NCBI RefSeq assembly: GCF_004331685.1
Contig: NZ_SJSM01000037.1
Span: 1-32,755, forward strand
Length of the DNA: 32,755 nucleotides
Source: Pedobacter hiemivivus
Lineage (GTDB): Bacteria > Bacteroidota > Bacteroidia > Sphingobacteriales > Sphingobacteriaceae
Direction: 5' to 3'
The position numbers were made by a program, and so were the translations under genes. This document shows, one piece after another, positions 1-7,627 of this stretch; position 1 is the stretch's first letter; each line of letters begins with the position of its first letter. The notes under the pieces were generated by a model. That model was not told where the DNA came from. It saw nothing but the letters and a program-made list of their open reading frames with translations, and made no database searches.

Positions 1-383
<383 letters not shown>

Positions 384-715
384 AAATGTTTTGTTCGAAC
401 ACTGACCATTCTTAACTTGTATTAATAATAGTCTTATTCTAATTATATTGTCTAGTTAGATTCTGACTTGAAAAAATAGCTTTGGTTTTCATGTACTTTG
501 AAACTGTACTATCTTACCTCGCTATGCTTTATAAATGACATCTCTTTAATGAACTTCTCGAATCACCTCACGGATCTTCTTTATATTTCTTCGTTTATTA
601 TTCTTCAGTTTCGTTTCGGTCTTAATGTTCCGAATCTCAGTTTCAAATTTTCAACGTTTCAATCTTTTTTATTCTGTTAACAAACTCCGTTTGGTAACTC
701 CCGTTCTGTTTGGGA
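384..715 (-). other. rRNA operon leader (transcribed, non-coding)
   Basis: This stretch lies between the predicted start from rRNA promoter P2 and the 16S 5' end. It would be transcribed leftward as the pre-rRNA leader. It is AT-rich, with no protein-like frame; a 60-codon frame at 498-680 on the plus strand is antisense to the leader and has no promoter. Leaders of this kind normally carry antitermination and processing signals, but I could not place a boxA or processing stem with confidence. Confidence 0.6.
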
Positions 716-718
716 TTG

Positions 719-748
719 CAAAGGTAGAAATCTTTTTGGCTTTTTCAA
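719..748 (-). promoter_or_regulatory. rRNA promoter P2 (Bacteroidota -33/-7 type)
   Basis: Read on the minus strand this is TTG (748-746), 19 nt, then TACCTTTG (726-719), matching the Bacteroidota consensus TTTG - 19/20 nt - TAnnTTTG. The bases after the box, CAATCCC, match the equivalent bases after P1. Start of transcription is expected near 715, giving a leader of about 330 nt before 16S. Confidence 0.8.
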
Positions 749-886
749 GTTTTTTATTAAACTTTATTTCTTTTATTTTTCGAGGCTTTTAACAACCCTT
801 AAAGAAACACCAATCTCTTTTTCTAACCCTTCATTCAACCTTCATCTTCTTCCTTTTCTTACAAACCCTTCCTCCGAAGCGGGATG

Positions 887-917
887 CAAAAGTAGGAAAA
901 TTATCTCCCCTCACAAA
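887..917 (-). promoter_or_regulatory. rRNA promoter P1 (Bacteroidota -33/-7 type)
   Basis: On the minus strand the sequence is TTTG (917-914), exactly 19 nt, then TACTTTTG (894-887), a full consensus match. It is followed by CATCCCGC, close to the start region of P2. It sits about 168 bp upstream of P2, so the rRNA operon has tandem promoters, as is common for rRNA operons. Expected start is near 883. Confidence 0.85.
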
Positions 918-1067
918 CTTAAATCAACTATTATCCCCATCAACCCCATAACTCCCTACAACACAACCAGAAAAACTGAACGCTATTTTAAAAAGGTAGG
1001 ATTATGGACTAAGGATGCGATACAATTTATCATAAGCTGAATAACCAATCCTTTGTTTGATGAATAT

Positions 1068-1210
1068 TTGGAGATCCTTTGGAGATCCTTCGGGGATGGT
1101 CTAAGACTGGTAGGAGTCTCTTAGGACTCTAGTAGGACTCTCCTAGGACTCTGGTAGGACCCTAGCTCCTTTGAAACTCCTTTCGGACTCCTTTCAAACT
1201 CCTTGATGTA
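1068..1210. repeat. Degenerate 11-bp tandem repeat array (about 13 units)
   Basis: Cutting the plus strand every 11 bases from 1068 gives an aligned series: TTGGAGATCCT twice (1068, 1079), two diverged units, AGGAGTCTCTT (1112), AGGACTCTAGT (1123), AGGACTCTCCT (1134), AGGACTCTGGT (1145), AGGACCCTAGC (1156), then TCCTTTGAAAC, TCCTTTCGGAC, TCCTTTCAAAC (1167, 1178, 1189) and a partial unit. The 11-bp register never slips, although the core changes from GGAGATCC through AGGACTCT to TCCTTT. It lies between the terminator of the upstream gene and rRNA promoter P1. There is no coding frame, and no unique spacers as in CRISPR. Function unknown. Confidence 0.85.
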
Positions 1211-1277
1211 TAAATTCATCCCCGAAGGAAACCAAAGGGCAAACAGTAAAATTCTCAGCTCTATAACCTTAATCCAC

Positions 1278-1311
1278 AAAAAAGCCCTTACGGTATTACT
1301 ACCATAAGGGC
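1278..1311 (-). terminator. Rho-independent terminator of the CoA-binding protein gene
   Basis: A 12-bp stem with one mismatch (arms GCCCTTACGGTA at 1284-1295 and TACCATAAGGGC at 1300-1311) is followed, on the minus strand, by a six-T run (complement of 1278-1283). It lies about 40 nt past the stop codon at 1353. Confidence 0.8.
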
Positions 1312-1352
1312 CTATCTAAAATTAAGTTAAATAACACTGTAAAATCAAACGA

Positions 1353-1712
1353 TCAATACTGTCCTGTAGACAACAACACCAATGTACATGCCTCTACAGG
1401 CTCAATTCCATTAGCCACCAACAAACTTTCCAATTCTACATTTTCAGTCCCAGGATTAAAAACAACCCTTTTAGGCTTAGTTTCCAATATATAGTCATAA
1501 TACTGATCTTGCAAATGTGTACCTATATATAAGGTTACAGTATCAATATCATGATGTATTACACCTTGTTTCTCAATTTCGACACCAGCAACCTCCCCTT
1601 TTTTAATTCCAATGTTCACAATATCATGGCCTTTAGCGGTAAGCATATGGGCCGCACGATAAGCATAACGTTCAGGATTTGGGCTTGCACCTATAATTAA
1701 AGTCTTCTTCAC
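1353..1712 (-). CDS. CoA-binding protein (CoA_binding_2 / YccU-like)
   Basis: This 119-residue protein has a single Rossmann-like domain. The nucleotide-binding turn GASPNPERYAYRA is at residues 8-20, after strand KKTLIIG. A later segment, VVFNPGTENVEL, matches the second conserved part of CoA_binding_2 proteins. These small cytosolic proteins bind coenzyme A in characterised members, but their physiological role is not settled. The start is GTG at 1712; an in-frame stop five codons upstream rules out a longer form. A possible promoter is at 1759-1791 and a clear terminator follows, so it may be monocistronic, although it lies 101 bp behind the flavoprotein gene on the same strand. Family confident, function not. 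Confidence 0.8.
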   Translation of the reverse strand: MKKTLIIGASPNPERYAYRAAHMLTAKGHDIVNIGIKKGEVAGVEIEKQGVIHHDIDTVTLYIGTHLQDQYYDYILETKPKRVVFNPGTENVELESLLVANGIEPVEACTLVLLSTGQY

Positions 1713-1758
1713 CGTTTTATTTTATATGTTTTCAACAAATACCTCTGCTAGTGTAAGC

Positions 1759-1791
1759 CAAAACTATTCCATTTCTTAACTTTATAACAAA
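1759..1791 (-). promoter_or_regulatory. Putative promoter of the CoA-binding protein gene
   Basis: On the minus strand TTTG (1791-1788) is followed after 21 nt by TAGTTTTG (1766-1759), a consensus -7 box with spacing slightly longer than the usual 19-20. The GTG start is about 46 nt downstream. Confidence 0.45.
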
Positions 1792-1813
1792 TAACAATTA
1801 AAATCTGTTTGGA

Positions 1814-3355
1814 TTAGCTCATCTTTAAAACCGCATTAGCGCAGTTTACCCCATCAATAGCAGCAGAAACAATACCACCGGCGTAACCGGCTCCCTCTGC
1901 ACAAGGAAATAGTCCAGAAACTTGTGGATGCTGAAACGTTTCCCTATCCCTCGGAATACGCACAGGGGATGAACTCCGACTTTCTACACCCACCAAAATC
2001 GCTTCATTGGTATAATAGCCTTTCATCTTTTTCCCAAATACAGGCAATGCACTTTTTAAGCTCGAAGCCACAAAATCAGGAAGCGTATCTTTCAGTATCA
2101 CACTTTTTGTCCCGGGTAGATAAGAGTTCTTGGGTAAATCGCTAGAAAGCCTTCCCTCAACAAAATCTACCATCCGTTGTGCAGGAGCAACCAATTTACC
2201 ACCACCCAATTGAAAAGCGCTCCGTTCTATTTCTGCCTGAAAATGCATCATTCTTAAAGGATCATCGCCTTTTACATCTTCCAATGTAATTTGAACCACA
2301 GTTCCAGAGTTTGCAAATGGGTTATTTCTTTTAGAGGGCGACCATCCATTTACAACGATCTCGTTTTCATAGGTAGCGCATGGAGCTATAATTCCCCCCG
2401 GACACATACAAAAAGAGAATACACCCCTACTACCTACCTGCTCTACCAAACTGTAATAAGCAGGCGGCAAAAACTCACTTCGAATATCACAATGGTATTG
2501 CGCCGCATCAACAATAGCTTGCGGGTGCTCAATTCTGACGCCTAAGGCAAAAGGCTTTGCCTCAACAAGAATTCCCTTATGATGTAACAATTCGTAAATA
2601 TCACGAGCCGAATGGCCAGTAGCTAAAATAACGGCATCGGCAGACAAACTATAGTCATCGTTAACCATCACACCCTTCACTTTTCCAAAATCGACCTGAA
2701 TATCGGTCACCTTCTGATCAAAATGGACTTCACCGCCAGCATTTAATATAGTTTCTCTGATGGCGGTTATAATTTGAGGTAATTTATTAGTACCGATATG
2801 TGGTCGGGCATCAATTAAAATATCATCTGTTGCACCATGTTGCACAAAAGTCTGCAACACTTTGTTGATATCACCACGCTTATTAGATCTGGTATAAAGC
2901 TTTCCATCCGAATAGGTTCCCGCGCCACCCTCACCATAGCAATAGTTAGATTCTGTATTTACTATTCCTTCTTTATTGATGATAGCAAGATCTCTTCTTC
3001 GCTGTTTTACATCCTTGCCTCGCTCTAAAACAATAGGTTTAAGGCCAATTTCTATACATTGCAAAGCAGCAAATAATCCCGCTGGCCCTGCTCCCACAAT
3101 AATTACAGGTTTAGCATTACTGACATTTTGATAGTTTATCGTAAAAATCTCTGCCAATGGCGTCTCGTCGATAAATACGCTTACCTGTAACCGATAAATT
3201 ACTTTTCTAGATCTGGCATCAATAGAGCGTTTCAGAATTTTATATCCTTTAATCCGTACCAAGTCTATTTTTAAGGCAGTTGAGAGTGTTTTCTTGAGGA
3301 TATTTTCAGACTCCATTTCCTCTGGAGCCATGGTGATTTCAATGTCTTTTTGCAT
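1814..3355 (-). CDS. NAD(P)/FAD-dependent oxidoreductase, COG2509 family
   Basis: About 513 residues. A short N-terminal domain with the family-typical ILKRSIDAR segment is followed by a FAD-binding Rossmann motif GAGPAGLFAAL (residues ~88-98 from the chosen start) and the ribose-binding acidic end LERG. GEGGAGTYSDGKL and the C-terminal CAEGAGYAGGI are signatures of this family of uncharacterised flavin dehydrogenases. The substrate is unknown and nothing nearby points to one. The frame can be extended to a TTG at 3391, but that codon lies inside a TACCTTTG promoter box (3389-3396), so the ATG at 3355 (MQKDIEITMAPEE) is chosen; it also fits the family's usual N-terminus. Soluble protein, no signal peptide. 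Confidence 0.85.
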   Translation of the reverse strand: MQKDIEITMAPEEMESENILKKTLSTALKIDLVRIKGYKILKRSIDARSRKVIYRLQVSVFIDETPLAEIFTINYQNVSNAKPVIIVGAGPAGLFAALQCIEIGLKPIVLERGKDVKQRRRDLAIINKEGIVNTESNYCYGEGGAGTYSDGKLYTRSNKRGDINKVLQTFVQHGATDDILIDARPHIGTNKLPQIITAIRETILNAGGEVHFDQKVTDIQVDFGKVKGVMVNDDYSLSADAVILATGHSARDIYELLHHKGILVEAKPFALGVRIEHPQAIVDAAQYHCDIRSEFLPPAYYSLVEQVGSRGVFSFCMCPGGIIAPCATYENEIVVNGWSPSKRNNPFANSGTVVQITLEDVKGDDPLRMMHFQAEIERSAFQLGGGKLVAPAQRMVDFVEGRLSSDLPKNSYLPGTKSVILKDTLPDFVASSLKSALPVFGKKMKGYYTNEAILVGVESRSSSPVRIPRDRETFQHPQVSGLFPCAEGAGYAGGIVSAAIDGVNCANAVLKMS

Positions 3356-3388
3356 AACCGTTGTCAGGTTTTTATCCCGAACTTGTAA

Positions 3389-3396
3389 CAAAGGTA
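3389..3396 (-). promoter_or_regulatory. Putative -7 box of the flavoprotein gene
   Basis: The minus strand reads TACCTTTG, identical to the -7 box of rRNA promoter P2, 33 nt before the ATG at 3355. I see no clear TTTG/TTG at -33. Confidence 0.5.
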
Positions 3397-3486
3397 CGGA
3401 AATTGAGTTCTAATGTGTAAATTAACACTTAAACCGAGAGGTCGTTTATTGGCCTCACGATAACTAAAATCAAAAAAAACGAAAAA

Positions 3487-4068
3487 ATGAAAAGAACAGT
3501 ATTAGCAATAGTAGGCGTTTTAGCTCTGGTTGTAACCATGAGTGGATGTGGTTACAATAGTATGGTTAAACTTGATGAGGATGTGAAAGCAAAATGGAAT
3601 CAGGTAGAAACCCAGTACCAACGTCGTTCAGATTTGATTCCTAATTTAGTGAATACCGTTAAAGGTGCAGCAAAATTTGAGCAATCTACCTTAACTCAGG
3701 TAACTGAGGCTAGAGCAAAAGCTACACAGGTTACTATTGACCCAGACAAATTAACACCAGAAAACATCGAAAAATTCCAGGCTGCACAAGGCCAGGTTAG
3801 TCAAGCGCTGAGTCGTTTACTGATGGTAACAGAAAATTACCCTCAATTAAAAGCTACAGAACAATTTAGAGATGTTTCTGCTGAATTGGCTGGAACTGAA
3901 AACAGAATCGCTGTTGCGCGTAAAGATTTTAATGAATCTATACAAACATATAACACTAAAATAAGATCATTCCCTAATAATATTATGGCGGGTATATTTG
4001 GTTTTAGTCAGAAAACTGGCTTTAAAGCTGAAGCTGGAGCTGAAAAAGCACCAAAAGTAGAATTCTAA
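3487..4068 (+). CDS. lemA: LemA family lipoprotein
   Basis: 193 residues. An N-terminal signal peptide with a lipobox-like MSGC puts the lipidated cysteine at residue 21. It is followed by the LemA hallmark: one long helical region starting YNSMVKLDEDVKAKWNQVET and the signature RRSDLIPNLVNTVKG (residues ~47-61). LemA proteins are membrane-anchored coiled-coil proteins of poorly defined role; in many genomes they sit next to TPM-domain proteins, as here. The ATG is preceded by an A-rich stretch rather than a Shine-Dalgarno site, as usual in Bacteroidota. A strong hairpin (4087-4128) separates it from the next gene and may set the lemA dose above the downstream genes. Confidence 0.95.
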   Translation: MKRTVLAIVGVLALVVTMSGCGYNSMVKLDEDVKAKWNQVETQYQRRSDLIPNLVNTVKGAAKFEQSTLTQVTEARAKATQVTIDPDKLTPENIEKFQAAQGQVSQALSRLLMVTENYPQLKATEQFRDVSAELAGTENRIAVARKDFNESIQTYNTKIRSFPNNIMAGIFGFSQKTGFKAEAGAEKAPKVEF

Positions 4069-4086
4069 TATAAAGTAACACCTTTT

Positions 4087-4128
4087 AAGGGTAATGCATG
4101 TTTAATTATCAAAACACGCATTACCCTT
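4087..4128 (+). terminator. Intergenic hairpin after lemA (partial terminator or mRNA-stability element)
   Basis: Arms 4087-4103 and 4112-4128 pair over 17 bp with one A/C mismatch around an 8-nt loop. It is followed by TATTCAT rather than a T-run, so full termination is doubtful. It lies 22 nt before the next start codon, in the middle of what otherwise looks like an operon. Confidence 0.45.
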
Positions 4129-4150
4129 ATTCATATCATGTAATCCTATC

Positions 4151-4594
4151 ATGGGCATATTTACAGAACAAGACCAGGAGCTGATTGCGAATGCAATTTC
4201 AGAGGCTGAAAAAGCTACTTCGGGCGAAATAAGAATAGCCGTAGAAAAAAAATGCAATGGCAATGCTTTTGAAAGAGCTACCACCTATTTTTCGAAACTG
4301 GGAATGGATAAAACGGCTAAACACAACGGTGTACTGATCTACCTTGCTTACGAAGACCATAAATTTGCAATAATAGGTGACAGTGGCATCAACAAGGTTG
4401 TACCACCCGATTTCTGGGAGATGACACAAGTAGCAATGAAGGCCCATTTTGCAGGCGGTAATATTGTTCAAGGAATTATAGCCGGCATTGTACTAGCTGG
4501 AGAAAAAATGGCTTTGTATTTCCCTTTTGAAGGGGACGACATTAATGAGCTGCCAAATCATATTATTTTTATGGATCAACATGCAAAACATTAG
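4151..4594 (+). CDS. TPM-domain protein, short form without signal peptide
   Basis: 147 residues. The TPM (Psb32/MOLO-1/YgcG) domain fills most of the protein: SEAEKATSGEIRIAVEKKC, then HNGVLIYLAYEDHKFAIIGD and DFWEMTQVAMKAHFAGGN, the usual order of conserved strands and helices. There is no signal peptide and no convincing membrane segment, so it is predicted to be cytoplasmic or peripheral, unlike its neighbour. TPM proteins are linked to membrane-protein maintenance in plants and animals; the bacterial role is unclear. It lies only 3 nt before the larger TPM gene, so the two are probably cotranscribed and may act together with LemA. Confidence 0.85.
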   Translation: MGIFTEQDQELIANAISEAEKATSGEIRIAVEKKCNGNAFERATTYFSKLGMDKTAKHNGVLIYLAYEDHKFAIIGDSGINKVVPPDFWEMTQVAMKAHFAGGNIVQGIIAGIVLAGEKMALYFPFEGDDINELPNHIIFMDQHAKH

Positions 4595-4597
4595 GCA

Positions 4598-5371
4598 ATG
4601 AAGAAATCAATCATAGCCTTATTCCTGATCATTCTTTCCGTTGCGGGCTTTGCCCAGGATTTCCCTGCTAAGCCCAATACACTAGTTAATGATTACACAG
4701 GAACGCTTTCGGCCGACCAAATACAGCAACTGGAACGAAAACTGGTTGCCTTTGATGATTCAACATCTATACAAGTGGCTATTGCCATACTCAAATCCGT
4801 TGGCGAATATGACATCAATGATTATGCCCTTCAACTGGGCAGAAAATGGGGCGTAGGCACTAAAGGCAAAGACAATGGTATAATGATCGTTGTAGCGCTT
4901 GGCGACAGGAAGATCGCTATCCAAACTGGATATGGCGTTGAAGGCGTATTGCCAGACATGTACACCAGACGGATTATAGATAATGACATCAAACCTTACT
5001 TTAAGGCCGGCGACTACTATCAAGGACTAGATGCCGGAACAAATGCAATTATTGCTGCTACCAAGGGCGAATATAAGAACGACAAACCAAAGGCTGCAAA
5101 AGGCGGTAAAGGCGGATCTGGAATCATTCTCGTGATCATCATTGTGGTGGTGATCGTCATCTTGCTTAAAAAAGGTGGCGGCGGCGGTGGCGGCAGTCAG
5201 GTTATAGGCGGTCGCGGTGTTGCCGATGCACTTTTCTGGAGCATGCTGCTTGGTGGAGGAAGAGGTTCTGGCGGTGGCGGCTGGGGCGGTGGAAGCAGCG
5301 GCGGCGGAGGAGGCTTTGGTGGCTTCGGCGGTGGTAGTTTTGGTGGTGGTGGTAGCAGCGGAAGCTGGTAA
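4598..5371 (+). CDS. TPM-domain membrane protein with glycine-rich tail (YgcG-like)
   Basis: 257 residues. A cleavable signal peptide (residues 1-19, ending GFAQ) leads to a TPM domain at about 25-160, containing NDYTGTLSADQ, NGIMIVVALGDRKIAIQTGYG and the PYFKAGDYYQGL segment. A single transmembrane helix (IILVIIIVVVIVILL, ~176-190) follows. The tail (~192-257) is about half glycine with Ser/Trp/Phe, a low-complexity end typical of YgcG-like TPM proteins. The TPM domain should face the periplasm and the glycine tail the cytoplasm. The tail is encoded by GGC/GGT-rich DNA, locally much more GC-rich than its surroundings. Third gene of the lemA-TPM-TPM group. Confidence 0.92.
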   Translation: MKKSIIALFLIILSVAGFAQDFPAKPNTLVNDYTGTLSADQIQQLERKLVAFDDSTSIQVAIAILKSVGEYDINDYALQLGRKWGVGTKGKDNGIMIVVALGDRKIAIQTGYGVEGVLPDMYTRRIIDNDIKPYFKAGDYYQGLDAGTNAIIAATKGEYKNDKPKAAKGGKGGSGIILVIIIVVVIVILLKKGGGGGGGSQVIGGRGVADALFWSMLLGGGRGSGGGGWGGGSSGGGGGFGGFGGGSFGGGGSSGSW

Positions 5372-5383
5372 TTAATACTTTAA

Positions 5384-5932
5384 ATGGAAATATTGAAATG
5401 GGAAAAGCTTTCATCGAAATACCTGGTGAAAGAAAGATGGGCCACACTTAGGGTGGACACCTGCAAGTTGCAAAATGGAAGTACAAAAGACGATTACTAC
5501 GTATTGGAATATCCAAACTGGGTAAATGCGGTTGCACTTACCGAAGACAACAAGTTAATCATGGTACGTCAGTACCGTCATGCGGCTGATATTGTTTCTT
5601 TAGAAATACCAGGTGGAGTTATTGATGGCGATGAGCTACCTGAATATGCCATCAGAAGAGAGTTATTGGAAGAGACTGGCTATTCTTTTAAAAGTGCCGA
5701 ACTGATTGCAACACTTCATCCTAATCCAGCTACTGCAGACAATGTGACTTATACATACCTGTTAAAGGGTGGGACAAAAACACATGAGCAACATTTAGAT
5801 GAACATGAGATTCTAATTGTCGAAGAATATACCATTGCAGAAGTGAAACAGCTACTAGCTAACCATAAAATAGATCAGGCCCTACATTGTGCAGCGCTAT
5901 TTTATGGATTAATGAAACTAGAAGAATATTAA
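5384..5932 (+). CDS. NUDIX hydrolase, ADP-ribose pyrophosphatase-like
   Basis: 182 residues. A complete Nudix box is visible: G78-x5-E84-x7-R92-E-L-x-E-E-x-G99, with the metal-binding glutamates E96/E97 intact. Upstream, VRQYRHAAD and LEIPGGVIDGDE match the ADP-sugar pyrophosphatase branch, which cleaves ADP-ribose or related nucleoside diphosphate sugars. Exact substrate is not readable. It starts 12 nt after the TPM gene stop and is probably read through from it, though a functional link is not evident. Cytosolic. It ends five bases before a strong bidirectional terminator shared with dnaA. Confidence 0.9.
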   Translation: MEILKWEKLSSKYLVKERWATLRVDTCKLQNGSTKDDYYVLEYPNWVNAVALTEDNKLIMVRQYRHAADIVSLEIPGGVIDGDELPEYAIRRELLEETGYSFKSAELIATLHPNPATADNVTYTYLLKGGTKTHEQHLDEHEILIVEEYTIAEVKQLLANHKIDQALHCAALFYGLMKLEEY

Positions 5933-5936
5933 ACAA

Positions 5937-6000
5937 TTACTCATTGTACTAAAAAAGCCTGTAAGCAAAAACTTACAGGCTTTTTTAGTACAATGAGTAA
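5937..6000. terminator. Bidirectional terminator, perfect 29-bp inverted repeat
   Basis: Arms 5937-5965 and 5972-6000 are perfect inverted repeats around the 6-nt loop CAAAAA. The inner stem GCCTGTAAG is flanked by A6 on the left and T6 on the right, so it gives a GC stem plus U-run on both strands. It serves the NUDIX gene (plus) and dnaA (minus), whose stop codons lie on either side. Confidence 0.95.
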
Positions 6001-6002
6001 AA

Positions 6003-7439
6003 CTAGCTCATTTTTAATTTCTTTTGGATATCGTGCACATAACCTTTAAATTTTTTATCGGTATCAATAAGATCCTCGACCGTTTGACAGGCATAAATTA
6101 CTGTCGAGTGGTCTCTTCCACCAAAAAAAGCTCCGATTGTTTTTAGGGATGATTTGGTATGGCTTTTTGAAAGGTACATCGAAATCTGACGTGCCTGAAC
6201 AATTTCCCGCTTACGCGTTTGAGATTTAACCATATCCACCGGTACTTCAAAATATTCACATACCAACTTCTGAATGTACTCCATAGAAATCTCTTTTGAA
6301 GTATTCTTGATAAAATTCTTTAACATCTGCTTAGCCAATGCCAGGTCTATATCCTTTTTGTTTAATGTTGATTGTGCAAGTAAAGACACCATAGCACCTT
6401 CAAGTTCACGAACATTGTTATCTATATTATGCGCAACATATTCTACTACTTCGGCAGGCAATTCAATCCCATCTGCATACATCTTCTTACGAAGAATAGC
6501 AATACGGGTCTCCAGATCCGGCACTTGCAAATCAGCTGAAAGCCCCCATTTAAACCTGCTTAACAATCGCTCTTCTAATCCAGCTAAATCCTTTGGCGCT
6601 TTATCAGAAGACAAAATAACCTGCTTGCCTGATTGGTGCAAGTGATTAAAAATATGGAAAAATATATCCTGTGTTTTCTCTTTACCTGCAAAATTATGCA
6701 CATCATCCATAATGATCACGTCCATGGCCTGATAAAAATTAACAAAATCGTTGATGGTATTATTTTTTAACGAGTCTACAAACTGTTGGCAAAATTTCTC
6801 GCAAGAAACATAAATTACCAACTTATCCGGCATATTGCGTTTAATCTCATTACCAATAGCTTGCGCAAGATGCGTTTTGCCCAAGCCTACCCCACCATAA
6901 ATCATCAAAGGGTTAAATGACGTACCTCCTGGTTTTGCAGCCACTGCGTAACCCGCAGAGCGCGCCAGACGATTACAATCTCCCTCTATATAATTTTCAA
7001 AAGTATAATTGGAATTCAACTGAGGATCTACGTTCAATTTTTTTAAGCCTGGTATAATGAAAGGATTTTTAATATCCTTATTTATCGATACCGGGATCGG
7101 CATAGATTGCCTTTTAGCTTCGGCACCATTTCCATTGCTTGGCATGTTAGTCGTATAAGGAGATCCACTATTAGAAGATTTATCTACAACAATATTATAC
7201 TCTAGTCTCCCCTCATCTCCCAACTGCTTCTTAACCGTTTTTCTGAGCAGTCCAACATAATGCTCTTCCAACCATTCATAGAAGAATAAACTTGGTACTT
7301 GTATCGTCAAAACTTTGCCCTCCAACTTCAATGCAGATATTGGCTCGAACCAAGTTTTAAAACTTTGGGTCGGAATATTATCTTTTATGATTTGGAGACA
7401 GTCCTTCCATACTTCTGTACAAGTTTTTTCCATTGTCAT
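6003..7439 (-). CDS. dnaA: Chromosomal replication initiator protein DnaA
   Basis: About 478 residues from ATG 7439 (MTMEKTC); ATG 7433 is an equally possible start. Domain I contains IIKDNIPTQSFKTWFEPI and FFYEWLEEHY. After a variable linker comes the AAA+ domain with FENYIEGDCNRLA, Walker A GGVGLGKT (~182-189), Walker B VIIMDD (~241-246) and sensor/arginine region LLSRFKWG. Domain IV ends with the DnaA-box-recognition motif GGRDHSTVIYA (~440-450). It binds DnaA boxes and opens the origin with ATP. The frame stays open up to a TTG at 7511, but the extra basic residues there do not resemble DnaA and overlap the AT-rich box region, so I excluded them. The gap upstream contains DnaA boxes. Confidence 0.98.
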   Translation of the reverse strand: MTMEKTCTEVWKDCLQIIKDNIPTQSFKTWFEPISALKLEGKVLTIQVPSLFFYEWLEEHYVGLLRKTVKKQLGDEGRLEYNIVVDKSSNSGSPYTTNMPSNGNGAEAKRQSMPIPVSINKDIKNPFIIPGLKKLNVDPQLNSNYTFENYIEGDCNRLARSAGYAVAAKPGGTSFNPLMIYGGVGLGKTHLAQAIGNEIKRNMPDKLVIYVSCEKFCQQFVDSLKNNTINDFVNFYQAMDVIIMDDVHNFAGKEKTQDIFFHIFNHLHQSGKQVILSSDKAPKDLAGLEERLLSRFKWGLSADLQVPDLETRIAILRKKMYADGIELPAEVVEYVAHNIDNNVRELEGAMVSLLAQSTLNKKDIDLALAKQMLKNFIKNTSKEISMEYIQKLVCEYFEVPVDMVKSQTRKREIVQARQISMYLSKSHTKSSLKTIGAFFGGRDHSTVIYACQTVEDLIDTDKKFKGYVHDIQKKLKMS

Positions 7440-7627
7440 GCTATAATTTCTTGGTTTACAACGACGATAAGAGCATATAAGGTGAGCTCGTTCGTGAGAT
7501 CGAATATTCAAAAAATTATCAACAAAAAAAACTTAATTTTCATTTATTTGGTAAGTGCTTATAAAGCAAACTCATACCATAGTTAACCTCAATTTTTTAT
7601 GTGGATAACTATTTATTAACATAAGAA
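7440..7627. promoter_or_regulatory. AT-rich dnaA upstream region with DnaA boxes (autoregulatory site or candidate oriC)
   Basis: A perfect DnaA box TGTGGATAA lies at 7600-7608 and a one-mismatch box TTATCAACA at 7516-7524, within very AT-rich DNA (7505-7627). Only two boxes are visible, fewer than in many origins, so this may simply be the dnaA autoregulatory region. No clear TAnnTTTG promoter box for dnaA was found here. Confidence 0.5.

Noticed and set aside
498..680. 60-codon plus-strand open frame in the rRNA leader
   Set aside because: It is antisense to the pre-rRNA leader, has no promoter box or conserved-looking composition, and arises from AT-rich DNA.
1068..1210. CRISPR array
   Set aside because: Units are only 11 bp, contiguous and degenerate, with no unique spacers and no cas genes in the window.
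5202..5447. Minus-strand frame rich in His/Arg opposite the glycine-rich tail
   Set aside because: It is a shadow of the GGC/GGT repeats encoding the glycine tail of the TPM protein.
7440..7511. N-terminal extension of DnaA from a TTG codon
   Set aside because: The added residues are unlike any DnaA N-terminus and overlap the upstream regulatory region. ATG 7439 or 7433 gives the normal start.
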